The notes: a model not told the origin generated them from the letters alone. DNA of 64,000 nucleotides from Streptomyces sp. NBC_00162 (GCF_024611995.1 NZ_CP102509.1:1178001-1242000); one strand, 5' to 3'; positions 16,683 through 27,677 are shown, numbered from the stretch's first letter. Made by a program: numbers and translations.

Positions 16683-17426
16683 CTACGGCAGGGCGAAGGC
16701 GGCGTCCCGGAAAGCCGTACGGAGGGTGGTGTGGCGGCCGGGCGGGAGGGTCGGGAGGAGCACCGCCCAGCGGCGGCGGCCCGGCGAGACCCACAGGGCC
16801 GGTCCGGTGGCTGCCGCCGGGGCGGGGCAGGCCCAGACGCCGTGCGGGGCCGGGTGCCAGAGCAGGCCGCGGGCGGGGGTCAGTTCACCGGTGCGGATGC
16901 GCAGGGACTCGGCCGTCCAGGCGGGGGTGATGCCCGTCGGGCCGTCCGTGTCCGCCGGGGCGAGCAGGTGGCTCAGGAAGCGGACGAGGTCGGCGAGGGG
17001 CGCGTGGAGGACGCCGTCGGCGTACCGGGTGCGGGTCATGCCAAGCGGGTGCCAGACCCGGGTCGCGGCGAGTTCGGCGAGGGAGCTGTCCGAGAGGTGC
17101 TCGGCGAGACGGGTGAGGGCCGCGGTCCCGTCGGCGTGGGTGAGCAGGTGGTGAGCGGTGGTGCCGACGGGGGTTCCGGCGGCGGCTTCCTCCCCGTAGG
17201 CGGCGAGCGGCGTGTGCAGCCGGAGCGCGCCCTCCTCGACGAGGCTGCCGAGGGCGGGCCAGAGGGCGAGGACGGCGGTGAGCCCGCCGACGTCGAAGAC
17301 CGCGTCATCGGTGGCGTGCGAGGCGGCGTGGACGCCGTCGGGGCCGCCGACGGCCCAGACCGCCCCGGGGTCGGCGGAGCCCACGAGGGCCCGGATGTCG
17401 TCGGCCTGGTCGCTCAGGAGCGTCAT
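16683..17426 (-). CDS. Class C beta-lactamase-fold protein lacking the SxxK motif
   Basis: 247 residues from ATG 17426. The architecture matches class C beta-lactamase/serine hydrolases: a hydrophobic helix at about residue 46, SLVEEGALRLHTPLAAY, then TTAHHLLTHADG and WHPLGMTRTRY. In this family the catalytic Ser-x-x-Lys sits just before the SLVEEG helix. Here that stretch reads FDVGGLTAVLALWPAL, with neither Ser nor Lys. There is no signal peptide either. It is probably a non-catalytic, cytoplasmic paralogue or an early-stage remnant. Confidence 0.65.
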   Translation of the reverse strand: MTLLSDQADDIRALVGSADPGAVWAVGGPDGVHAASHATDDAVFDVGGLTAVLALWPALGSLVEEGALRLHTPLAAYGEEAAAGTPVGTTAHHLLTHADGTAALTRLAEHLSDSSLAELAATRVWHPLGMTRTRYADGVLHAPLADLVRFLSHLLAPADTDGPTGITPAWTAESLRIRTGELTPARGLLWHPAPHGVWACPAPAAATGPALWVSPGRRRWAVLLPTLPPGRHTTLRTAFRDAAFALP

Positions 17427-17510
17427 GGTCGATCAGGCTAACGAGCCCGGCGCGGCTCCCCCGGCGCGTCGGCGCGGAGTCGGGACTCCCCCACCCGAAT
17501 GCGCCGCGGA

Positions 17511-17538
17511 GGGCGGGGCGCCCTGGAGCGCCCCGCCC
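17511..17538 (-). terminator. Strong hairpin terminator of the subtilase gene
   Basis: GGGCGGGGCGC (17511-17521) and GCGCCCCGCCC (17528-17538) form an 11-bp perfect GC stem with a 6-base loop, 16 bp after the subtilase stop. It has no T-tract, as is usual for streptomycete hairpins. Confidence 0.65.
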
Positions 17539-17553
17539 CCGCCGGTCGTGCGG

Positions 17554-20500
17554 TCAGCTCTGGTCGGGACGGTCCGTCACCCGAAGGCTGTTGAGCAGGG
17601 GCTTGCCGAATCCGGTGTGCGTGACGAAGCGGACGTTGAGCACCCCGTCCGTCACCTTGACCGTGTACGTACGGGTCAGGGCCTTGTACGTACCCGCCTC
17701 CAGGGAGATGTCCAGGGAGGGCAGGACCTGCTGGCCCTCGGCCAGGACGTCGAAGACGCGCTTGTTCGGCCGGGTGGAGGAGAGCTCGGCGAAGCCCAGC
17801 TCCACGGTGTAGGTCCCGTTCGGCACGTTGTCGAAGCGGTACTCGTACATGCCCTCACGGGCGTTGCGGAACAGCCGCTGGTCGTCGGTGCCGGCGATCG
17901 TGCGGCTGGTGGACTGGACCGAGCTGCTGCCCTGGTAGCCGTAGGAGCCCGCCGTGTACTTGCGGTCCGGGGACCAGCCGTCCCCGAGGGCGTCCTTGCC
18001 GGCCTGGTCGGAGCCCGCGTCCAGGGCGACCTGGTAGCGCGGGACGACGACCTTGACCGGGACGGTCAGGACCGGGGTCCGGCCGCTGGCTGACGTGATC
18101 TTCAGGTCCGCGGTCAGGACTGACCCCGGGGTCAGTCCCGTCGTGTCCACCGCGAGGGTGAGCGGGGTCTTGGCGCCCGTGGGAAGGTTCCCGGTCCCCG
18201 GGGTGGCCGTCAGCCAGGCCGCGTCCTCGGTCACCGTGAAGGCCGTACCGAGGCCCGGGTTGGTCAGGTCCAGGGTCCGGGTCCGCTGCTGGTTCGCCGG
18301 GAGGACCACCTCCACCGCGGGCTTGGACGCCGTCACCCGGCCGGTGCGCAGGGACTGCGTCACCGTCGTGACGTCGGCCGCCTTGACGTCGACGGTCGCC
18401 TGCCCGGACTCGTACTGGGGCGCGGACAGGGAGACGGCCCGCGAGCCGGACGGGCTCTGGACCACGTAGCCGCCGTCCGCCGCCGTGGTGGCCGACACCG
18501 CCGAGTCGCCCGTGCCGACGGTCACCGTTGCGCCGGCGACGCCGTTGCCGTCGTTGGCGTCGAGCACCCGGCCCGCCACCACACCGCTCTTGGTGGTGCG
18601 GAAGGCGATGGACAGGCCGTCCGTGATGACCGGCGTGTTGAAGGAGTACTTGAAGGCATCGGTGCCGGTGGCGTTCTCCACGCCCACGGTGGCCGTGGAG
18701 CCGCCCTTGATGCCGGTGCCGCCGGTCCCCTTGTAGGCGTAGGAGACGCTGCCGTCCTCGCCGATGGACGCCGAGAAGGAGAACTTGTCGGCCTGCGCCG
18801 ACCAGTGGGACACCTCGCGCCACTCGATCACGTAGCTGCGGTGCGGGGCGGTGCCTGCGACGGCGGTGAAGACGCCGGATCCGGTACCCGCCGCGCCGAC
18901 GACCAGGTCGTCCCAGAACGGGTAGAGGGCGGCGTTCGGGGTGGCCGTGCTCGGCAGGTCGCCGTTGATGTCGCCGGTGTTGTTGCCGCCGAAGCTGACG
19001 GTGCCGTTGGTCCCGATCCAGGCCTGGCCGTACGTCTTGCCGTACAGCGGCAGCGGGAAGGGGAGGTCGACGCGCTCGGTGGTGTTGTCGCCGGTCAGCG
19101 CGAGCTGCCGGCTGCCCGCGGCGTACGGGCGGTCGTTCGCGGTGGCGCAGGCGTGGCCGTAGCCGTCGGTGCGCTCGGGCAGGTTCACCGTGACGGTGGC
19201 GTCGCCCGCGACGGTGGCCTTGGCGGTGCCGCCGGTGACGCAGCGGGAGGGGTGGGTGGCCTGCACGTCGTAGGTGCCGTGCGGCAGGGTGACCTCGAAG
19301 CGGCCCTGCGCGTCGGTGGTCGCGGTCACCGGGGTGTCCGCGATGGTGACGGAGGCGCCCGCCGCGGGTCCGGAGGCGGCGGTGACCGTGCCGCTGAGCT
19401 TGCCGGAGGCTGCCTGGACGAGGGTGAAGTCGCCGGTGGCCGTGGCGTTCTCGGTGACCGCGGCCGTCGCCGACTGCGGTCCGTAGCCGAACTTGGCGGC
19501 GGTCAGGCTGTAGTCGCCCACCGACAGCGCGGCGAACCTGTACGTGCCGTCGGCCGCGGTGGTCGTCGTACGGTCGATCGGGCCGTCGGCGGTGACCTTG
19601 ACACCCGCGACCGGCGCGCCGTCGGAGCGGACGGTGCCGGCGAGCGCGCCGATCGCGCCGCGCGGGGCGCCGTTCACGGCGGCGAGGGCGTCGAGCCTGC
19701 CCTCGCCGAAGACGTTGTTGTCGGCGGCGTTGCCGCCGCACTGGGCGCTGTCGGTGTCCTGGGCGGTGCCGTCGAGCAGCGCTTCGGTCTGCGCGATGTC
19801 GCCTTCGAGGGCGGGCGCGGCGGACCAGAGCAGGGCCACGGTGGCTGCGGTGTGCGGCGAGGCCATGGAGGTACCGGAGAAGGCCTCGTACCCGCCGCCG
19901 GGGACGGAGGAGCGCACGTTCACGCCCGGGGCGGCGATGTTCGGCTTGATGACGCCGCCGGGGCCCGCGCCGCGCGAGGAGAACGAGGCGATCGCGTTGT
20001 TGATGTCGAAGGCCCCGGAGCTGTAGGAGCTCGCGTAGTCGCCGGGCGATCCACTGGTGGCGCAGCTGGGCCCGGAGTTGCCGTTGGAGAACGCCGGGAA
20101 GATGCCCGCGGCGCGCCAGGTGTCGACGATCTGCTGGTACCAGTCGTCGTGCGCGGCGCTGCCCCAGGAGTTGTTCACGATGTGCGGGGCGAGGTCCGGG
20201 CGGGGGTTCTGGCCGCTCGGGTCGGTCGGGGCGACGATCCACTGGCCGGAGGCGAGCAGGGAGGCCTCGGAGCAGGAGTTCGTCTCGCAGCCCTTGGCGG
20301 CGATCCACTTGGCGCCCGGGGCGACACCGATCTTGTTGGCGCCGCCGTCGTCGCCGACCATCGTGCCCATCGTGTGGGTGCCGTGGTCGTTGTTGTCGCA
20401 GGGCGCCGCGGCGGCGCAGACCCCCGCCGGGTCGAACCAGTTGTAGGCGTGGGTGTAGGTGCCGTCCGCGTTCTTGCCGCGGTACTGGTTGTTGACGGCC

Positions 20501-21114
20501 GGGTGGGTGTAGTCCACCCCGCTGTCTATGTTGGCGACGACGATGCCCTCGCCGCGCACTCCGGCCTGTTCCCAGACCTGGGGGGCCTTGATGCGGTCGA
20601 TGTTCCACTCGACGGCGTCGGCCGCGGCCTGCTCCCGCTTGCCCTCGGCGGGTTTGGGCAGGTCGACCTTGTCGTCGGCGTCGATCCGGGACACCTCGGG
20701 GCGCTGCGCGAGGGTGCCGGCGAGCTTTTCGCTGCCGACGACGCGGACGGCGTTCACGATCCAGTACGAGGTGTACTCGGCCTTGGCGCCCTCGAGGGCC
20801 TTGACCACCTCGGCCTGGCTGCGCGCGGCGTGCTCCTTCTTGGTACGGAGCACGGTCTCGGCCTTGGCGGCGCGGGTCTGCTGCTTCGCCGCGGCGCCGA
20901 GGTCGGCGGCGCTGTCGAGGTAGACCCAGAAGACGGCCTTGTCGGAGCCGTCGAGCTGGGCGCGGAGCTTGGGCTCGATCTTGCGTTCGGCCGCGCCGGG
21001 CGCGGGGCCCGGGTCCGGGGCGGCCGCGGCGACGCCCGCGCCGAGGGGTAGGAGCAGGACCGAGGTGAGAGCGGCGAGCGCCGCGCGTAAGGATCGCCTG
21101 TTGCGTTGGGCCAC
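17554..21114 (-). CDS. Large secreted S8 subtilase with CarboxypepD-type, BACON-like and malectin domains
   Basis: 1186 residues from GTG 21114, preceded by GAGGAG; an upstream ATG (21189) would add an unlikely 25-residue His/Arg tail. A Sec signal peptide (RRSLRAALAALTSVLLLPLG, AAA-rich cleavage region) leads a pro-region (to about 160). The catalytic triad is complete: Asp in VANIDSGVDYTHP (about 197), His in NDHGTHTMGTM (about 242) and Ser in GTSMASPHTAA (about 415). Two carboxypeptidase-regulatory-like beta sandwiches (about 485-640), a cohesin-like module with NGTVSFGGNN, a third regulatory-like domain (about 850-910), a BACON-like domain and a C-terminal malectin-like sugar-binding domain follow. 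It is an extracellular protease, possibly targeted to glycans. Confidence 0.93.
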   Translation of the reverse strand: MAQRNRRSLRAALAALTSVLLLPLGAGVAAAAPDPGPAPGAAERKIEPKLRAQLDGSDKAVFWVYLDSAADLGAAAKQQTRAAKAETVLRTKKEHAARSQAEVVKALEGAKAEYTSYWIVNAVRVVGSEKLAGTLAQRPEVSRIDADDKVDLPKPAEGKREQAAADAVEWNIDRIKAPQVWEQAGVRGEGIVVANIDSGVDYTHPAVNNQYRGKNADGTYTHAYNWFDPAGVCAAAAPCDNNDHGTHTMGTMVGDDGGANKIGVAPGAKWIAAKGCETNSCSEASLLASGQWIVAPTDPSGQNPRPDLAPHIVNNSWGSAAHDDWYQQIVDTWRAAGIFPAFSNGNSGPSCATSGSPGDYASSYSSGAFDINNAIASFSSRGAGPGGVIKPNIAAPGVNVRSSVPGGGYEAFSGTSMASPHTAATVALLWSAAPALEGDIAQTEALLDGTAQDTDSAQCGGNAADNNVFGEGRLDALAAVNGAPRGAIGALAGTVRSDGAPVAGVKVTADGPIDRTTTTAADGTYRFAALSVGDYSLTAAKFGYGPQSATAAVTENATATGDFTLVQAASGKLSGTVTAASGPAAGASVTIADTPVTATTDAQGRFEVTLPHGTYDVQATHPSRCVTGGTAKATVAGDATVTVNLPERTDGYGHACATANDRPYAAGSRQLALTGDNTTERVDLPFPLPLYGKTYGQAWIGTNGTVSFGGNNTGDINGDLPSTATPNAALYPFWDDLVVGAAGTGSGVFTAVAGTAPHRSYVIEWREVSHWSAQADKFSFSASIGEDGSVSYAYKGTGGTGIKGGSTATVGVENATGTDAFKYSFNTPVITDGLSIAFRTTKSGVVAGRVLDANDGNGVAGATVTVGTGDSAVSATTAADGGYVVQSPSGSRAVSLSAPQYESGQATVDVKAADVTTVTQSLRTGRVTASKPAVEVVLPANQQRTRTLDLTNPGLGTAFTVTEDAAWLTATPGTGNLPTGAKTPLTLAVDTTGLTPGSVLTADLKITSASGRTPVLTVPVKVVVPRYQVALDAGSDQAGKDALGDGWSPDRKYTAGSYGYQGSSSVQSTSRTIAGTDDQRLFRNAREGMYEYRFDNVPNGTYTVELGFAELSSTRPNKRVFDVLAEGQQVLPSLDISLEAGTYKALTRTYTVKVTDGVLNVRFVTHTGFGKPLLNSLRVTDRPDQS

Positions 21115-21248
21115 GTGTTGTCTCCTCGTACGCCGTGTGCAGGTTGTGCGGGAAGAGGGTGCGTGATGTGCGTGATGTGCGCGGGTCATGGTGATTGAAC
21201 GGCATGTCCATTACAAGAGGGCCTATTGAGCCGGGCTCCGCACCCGGC

Positions 21249-21291
21249 GCCCGCCCGACGCCCGCCCGACGCCCGCCCGACGCCCGCCCGG
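21249..21291. repeat. 11-bp tandem repeat
   Basis: GCCCGCCCGAC is repeated head to tail three times (21249-21259, 21260-21270, 21271-21281), with a partial fourth copy (21282-21290). It lies between the divergent subtilase and DHA2 exporter genes, 36 bp before the exporter start. Such GC repeats vary in copy number by slippage. Confidence 0.9.
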
Positions 21292-21326
21292 TGGCCCCCG
21301 GCGAGCGAGCGGGCCAGCCTTGAGTC

Positions 21327-22814
21327 ATGACCGCCCCCGACCAGCCGGCCCGGCCCGCTGTCCCGATCGCGTCCGCACGGGGTCGCTGGATCCTGCTCAC
21401 CACCGTGCTCGGGTCGAGCATGGCCCTGCTGGACTCGACGGTGGTCAATGTCGCCCTCCCGCGCATCGGAGAGGATCTCGACGCCGATCTCGCCGTCCTG
21501 CAGTGGACGGTCAACTCCTATCTGCTGACCCTGGCCGGGCTGATCCTGGTCGGCGGGGCGCTCGGCGACCGCTTCGGGCGCCGGCGGGTCTTCGTGCTCG
21601 GCGTGGTGTGGTTCGCGCTGGGTTCGCTGCTGTGCGGCCTCGCGCCGAACGCCGGGGTACTGGTGGCCGCCCGGGCCCTCCAGGGCATCGGCGGGGCGCT
21701 GCTCACACCCGGTTCGCTCGCCCTGATCCAGGGCTCGATCCGGCCGGAGGACCGGGGCCGGGCGGTGGGCCTGTGGTCGGGGCTGGGCGGGGTGGGGGCG
21801 GCCGTGGGGCCGTTCCTCGGCGGCTGGCTGGTGGACGGGCCCGGCTGGCGCTGGGTGTTCCTGCTGAACGTGCCGCTGGCCGCGCTGTGCGTCCCGGTGG
21901 CGCTGCGGCACGTACCGGAATCGCGCGATCCGCAGGCGCACGGGCGGTTCGACGTGGCCGGTGCGGTGCTGGGCGCGGCGGCCCTCGCGCTGATCACCTA
22001 CGCGCTGATCGAAGCGCGTTCCGGATCTCCGCTGGTCATCGCCGCGGCGGTGGGCGGCGTCGTGCTGGCCGCCGTGTTCGTGTGGGTGGAGCACCGGCGC
22101 GCCGACCCGATGGTGCCGCCGGAGATCTTCGCCTCGCGGCAGTTCACCGCCGTCAATCTGGTCACCCTGTGCGTGTACGCGGCCTTCAGCGGGTTCTTCT
22201 TCCTCGTCGTGCTCCAGCTCCAGGTGGTGTCCGGGTACTCCGCGCTGGCCGCCGGGGCCGCATTGCTGCCCACGACCCTGCTGATGCTGCTGCTGTCGGC
22301 CCGCTCCGGGGAGTTCGCGGAACGGATCGGGCCGCGCATCCCGCTCACCGTGGGGCCGCTGCTGTGCGCGGCCGGGACGCTGCTGATGCTGCGGGTGGGG
22401 CCGGACGCCTCGTACCCGGCGGACGTGCTGCCCGCGATGGTGGTGATGGGCATGGGGATGGTGACCCTGGTGGCCCCGCTGACGGCGACCGTGCTGGCCT
22501 CCGTGGACCCGGGCCGGGCGGGGCTGGCGAGCGGCATCAACAACGCCGCGGCCCGGGTGGCCGGGCTGCTCGCGGTGGCGGCGCTGCCGCTGCTGGCCGG
22601 GATGGGACCGGAGGCGTACCGCTCGGCGGAGCAGTTCGACGCGGCCTTCGGGCGGGCCATGCCCTGGTGCGCGGGGGCGCTGGTGCTCGGGGCGGCGGTG
22701 GCCTGGACGACCGTTCGGACCCCCGCTCCGGGCGCGCCGCACCCGCAGTGCCGGACCCAGTGCGCGATGAGCGCCCCGCTGCCGGAACCTCCGCGAGAGG
22801 ACAGCGCATCTTGA
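21327..22814 (+). CDS. DHA2-type (14-helix) MFS drug exporter
   Basis: 495 residues with 14 hydrophobic segments, the size of the EmrB/QacA drug:proton antiporter group. Motif C and motif A regions are visible: LLDSTVVNVALPRIGEDL (about residue 35), GALGDRFGRRRVFVLG (about 75) and LQGIGGALLTPGSLALI (about 113), with GLWSGLGGVGAAVGPFLGGW (about 148). The C-terminus is hydrophilic with a Cys pair (HPQCRTQCAM). It probably exports a toxic compound. The stop codon lies inside a perfect TTGACTGAA palindrome that precedes the next gene. Confidence 0.92.
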   Translation: MTAPDQPARPAVPIASARGRWILLTTVLGSSMALLDSTVVNVALPRIGEDLDADLAVLQWTVNSYLLTLAGLILVGGALGDRFGRRRVFVLGVVWFALGSLLCGLAPNAGVLVAARALQGIGGALLTPGSLALIQGSIRPEDRGRAVGLWSGLGGVGAAVGPFLGGWLVDGPGWRWVFLLNVPLAALCVPVALRHVPESRDPQAHGRFDVAGAVLGAAALALITYALIEARSGSPLVIAAAVGGVVLAAVFVWVEHRRADPMVPPEIFASRQFTAVNLVTLCVYAAFSGFFFLVVLQLQVVSGYSALAAGAALLPTTLLMLLLSARSGEFAERIGPRIPLTVGPLLCAAGTLLMLRVGPDASYPADVLPAMVVMGMGMVTLVAPLTATVLASVDPGRAGLASGINNAAARVAGLLAVAALPLLAGMGPEAYRSAEQFDAAFGRAMPWCAGALVLGAAVAWTTVRTPAPGAPHPQCRTQCAMSAPLPEPPREDSAS

Positions 22815-22830
22815 CTGAAAATTCAGTCAA
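22811..22830. promoter_or_regulatory. Perfect palindrome, putative TetR-type operator
   Basis: TTGACTGAA-AA-TTCAGTCAA has 9-bp perfect arms around two bases. It overlaps the stop codon of the DHA2 exporter and lies 46 bp before the agmatine deiminase-like start. Arms of this kind are typical of TetR-family operators, and the element may control the second gene. No regulator gene lies beside it. Confidence 0.55.
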
Positions 22831-22876
22831 TGCCACAGTGCCGTCACCTCTCATCCACGCTCCTTCGGAGGTTCGT

Positions 22877-23984
22877 ATGAACCCAAGCCGTAGAACCGTG
22901 CTGCGATCGGCAGGCGCCGGCGCCGCCGGACTGGCCCTCGGGACCCTCGCACCACCACCCGCGCAGGCCGCCACCGGCCGGATGACCGTTCCGCTCGACG
23001 ACGTGCGGCACGTACGCACCTGGATGGCCTGGCCCTCCAGCCGCGCGATCTGGGGCCGCGACCTCGCCGGGGTGCAGCAGGACATCGCCCTGATCGCGCG
23101 CACCGTCGCCCGCTACGAGCCGGTGCTGATGTGCGCGGCCGACGAGAGCTCGGCGGCCACCGCCCGGGCCCGCTGCGGCTCCACCGCCACCGTCATCTCC
23201 TCGATCCCGGTCGACGACCTCTGGATGCGGGACACCGGCGCCGTCTTCCGCCGCGACGGCGCCGGGGCGGTGGACGCCATCGGCCTGAACTTCAACGGCT
23301 GGGGCGGCAAGCAGACCCACCGCAAGGACGCAAAGGTGGCCCAGCTGCTCGCCGCACACGAGTCGCTGCCCTTCACCGTCGCCGCATTCGTGGGCGAGGG
23401 CGGCGCGGTGGAGACCGACGGCGACGGGACGCTGATGGCCACCGAGAGCAGCCTGGTCAACAAGAACCGCAATCCCGGGCTGAACCGGGCCCAGGTCGAG
23501 GCCAAGGTGCTCGCCGCCTACGGCGCGGACAAGATGATCTGGGCGCCCGGGATCAAGGGGCAGGACATCACGGACGACCACATCGACGTCACCTCCCGGT
23601 TCGTGCGTCCCGGCGTGGTGATGGTCCAGGTGCCGCCCGCGGACCGCACCGACATCTGGGCGCGGGACGCCCGCGAACAACTCGCGATCCTCTCCGCGGC
23701 CACCGACGCCAAGGGCCGCCGGCTACAGGTCATCCGGGTGGACGGCCCGCGGACCCTGCGCTCCGACAACCCCGACTTCGTGGACTCGTACCTGAACTTC
23801 CACCTCGCCAACGGCGCGGTGATCACCTCCCAGTTCGGGGACGAGGCCAGGGACGCGGGGGCCCGGCGAGGCCCTGGCCGCGGCCTTCCCCGGCCGCACC
23901 GTCGTCCAGCTCGACGTGGACCGCCTGATGGGCGGCGGCGGGGGCATCCACTGCTCGACCATGCAGCAGCCGGCCGCCCCGTGA
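22877..23984 (+). CDS. Tat-exported agmatine deiminase-like protein, frameshift before the catalytic Cys
   Basis: About 368 residues from ATG 22877 with GGAGG 5 bp upstream. A twin-arginine signal (MNPSRRTVLRSAGAGAAGLA) precedes the peptidyl-arginine deiminase (PAD_porph) domain. Motifs include DDLWMRDTGAVF (about 115), FVGEGGAVETDGDG (about 172) and DDHIDVTSRFVRPG (about 233). The sequence as given shifts frame at about 23865-23876; in the next frame the tail reads EALAAAFPGRTVVQLDVD and GGGGGIHCSTMQQP, restoring the catalytic Cys, and ends at TGA 23982-23984. The length has one base extra (or two missing). Known agmatine deiminases are cytoplasmic and make N-carbamoylputrescine; the Tat signal makes an extracytoplasmic arginine or peptidyl-arginine substrate possible. 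Confidence 0.85.
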
Positions 23985-23993
23985 CATGACGGC

Positions 23994-24028
23994 CCCGCGG
24001 CCGTTCCCCAACCGGGCGCGGCCGCGGG
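23994..24028 (+). terminator. Hairpin after the deiminase gene
   Basis: CCCGCGGCCG (23994-24003) pairs with CGGCCGCGGG (24019-24028), a 10-bp perfect stem with a 15-base loop, starting 10 bp after the deiminase stop in the restored frame. Its position supports that stop as the true gene end. Confidence 0.55.
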
Positions 24029-24067
24029 TACGGCACCCCGAGGCCGATTCTGTGACACGACTGGCTT

Positions 24068-24092
24068 GAAGTTACGAAGTTACCTCGAGGTA
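24068..24092. promoter_or_regulatory. Direct repeat and palindrome upstream of cholesterol oxidase
   Basis: GAAGTTAC occurs twice head to tail (24068-24083) and runs into the perfect 12-bp palindrome TACCTCGAGGTA (24081-24092), about 68 bp before the cholesterol oxidase start. Such a cluster in the promoter region suggests a regulator site; I cannot assign the protein. Confidence 0.45.
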
Positions 24093-24138
24093 TCTAGTGA
24101 CTTCACACGCACGTAGCAGTAGAACTCGTTCTCATTAA

Positions 24139-26338
<2,200 letters not shown>

Positions 26339-26342
<4 letters not shown>

Positions 26343-27421
26343 GACTGCTTCCTTCCGAGTTTGCCGATGGCGGGGCGCAGCGGGACGTCGAGGGCGTCGT
26401 AGAGCCCGGGTTCCGCCTCGGTGAGCCAGTCGATGGCGCTCACCAGGCGCCCCACGGCGGTGGCGTTGCCGCCCGCCGAGCGGTTCTCGCCCTCGTCGGT
26501 GGCCTCGATGGTGACCTCGATGCGCGGGCGGCCCTCGATGACGACCCGGTGGGCGCCGTCGCCGCCGTCGGGCGGGGTGGGCCAGTCCGGGGCGCACGAG
26601 GCGTGGATGCGGGTGACGTGCTCGATGACGATGCGGGGTTCCCCCTCGACGATGCCCTGCACCTCGAAGCGGATCGCTCCCTGGGTGCCGGCCTCGAACG
26701 CGCCCATCGTCCTGGTGGTCACGGTGGTGTCGAGGGCGCGCCGGTCCACCGTCTCGCGGATCTCGTCCAGTTCCACCCCGAGGGCCCGGGCCATCATGCG
26801 TATCTGCCCTCCCCACACCATGGTCGGGATCGAGGGCATGAGCATCATCGGCTCGTAGTCCATGGGCTGGCCCATGCCGACGAGGTAGCGGACGGAGTCC
26901 GGCTGGTCGTAGGTGGAGTAGTCGAAGATCTCCTGACAGCGGATCACGTCGATGCGGGTGCCGAGTCCGCTGAGCAGGAGAGGCAGGACGTCGTTGCCCC
27001 AGCCGGGGTCGACGCCGGAGGCGAAGAACGAGCCGCCGCCCTCCGCGATGGCGGCCAGCACCGGATCGCGGAACTCCGGCGGTGCGCTGCGGTGGTCGTA
27101 GAGCGGGTACAGCGCGGGGCTGACGACCACCGCGCCGGAGCGGATCGCCCGGGTGATGTCGGCGAGGGCGTCGTCGGGCCGGACGTCCCCGGACGCGGCG
27201 TACACCACGGCCTGGGGGCGGGCGGCCAGTACGGCTTCGACGTCGTCGGTGGCCTCGACCCCCAACAGGTGGTCGAGTTCGCCGAGTTCACCCGCGTCGC
27301 GGCCGACCTTGGCTGGATTGTGGACGATGACTGCGGAGAGTTTCAGCGCTGGATGGGCCTCGACGGCTCGGATGGCCAAACGGCCGACGTTGCCGGTACC
27401 CCAGACAACCGTGGAAATCAT
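26339..27421 (-). CDS. DapB-like NAD(P)H-dependent dehydrogenase
   Basis: 360 residues from ATG 27421; an ATG at 27457 would add 12 unconserved residues. An N-terminal Rossmann fold is visible (STVVWGTGNVGRLAIRAVEA), then GELDHLLGVEATDDVEAVLA and AVVYAASGDVRPDDALADIT. This matches the family annotated as dihydrodipicolinate reductase-like or NAD(P)H-dependent amine dehydrogenase, which acts on varied catabolic substrates. The C-terminus (from about 245) carries the domain with FEVQGIVEGEPRIVIEHVTR. It is coupled to the CMD-family gene; the substrate is unknown. Confidence 0.8.
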
Positions 27422-27505
27422 GCGCGGAGGGTAGCCACAGGACCTGGACGTTTCCATAGTCGTGCGGCCGCAGTCCTGCGGCCCGGGGCCTCGCGCCCGT
27501 CGGTG

Positions 27506-27661
27506 TCACTGGTTCTCGGCGCCCAGGACGAAGAGGAGGTAGACGAAGAAGGCGAAGAGGTGGCCCACGAACAAGTAGGCGATCAGCCGGATCACCAGAC
27601 CGCGGGGGAACTTGCTCTCGAGGCGCGTCCGCACGGAGACGGGCTTCTCTGCCTGTGACAT
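27506..27661 (-). CDS. DUF6126-type small membrane protein
   Basis: A 51-residue gene, read directly: it starts MSQAEKPVSVRTRLESKFP at ATG 27661 and ends GAENQ at TGA 27506-27508. A basic N-terminus leads into one hydrophobic helix (LIAYLFVGHLFAFFVYLLFV). This is the pattern of DUF6126 proteins, tiny membrane proteins found next to XRE-cupin regulators in Streptomyces. It begins 16 bp after the XRE-cupin stop and is likely cotranscribed with it. Role unknown; a sensor or membrane anchor for the regulator is possible. Confidence 0.78.
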   Translation of the reverse strand: MSQAEKPVSVRTRLESKFPRGLVIRLIAYLFVGHLFAFFVYLLFVLGAENQ

Positions 27662-27677
27662 GGGTACGGCTCCTCGG

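Noticed and set aside
20580..20585. Possible frameshift at a six-G run in the subtilase gene
   Set aside because: The frame is continuous through this run and conserved residues on both sides are in frame.
18805..21051. 748-codon plus-strand frame over the subtilase gene
   Set aside because: Antisense shadow caused by high third-position GC; Gly/Val/Asp-rich with no recognisable motif.
21249..21291. CRISPR-like array
   Set aside because: The copies are contiguous 11-bp tandem units without spacers; no cas gene is present.
17855..21514. 1219-codon minus-strand frame over the subtilase gene
   Set aside because: Same strand but the wrong frame of the subtilase gene; composition is Arg/Gly-rich, whereas the true frame holds the full catalytic triad and signal peptide.
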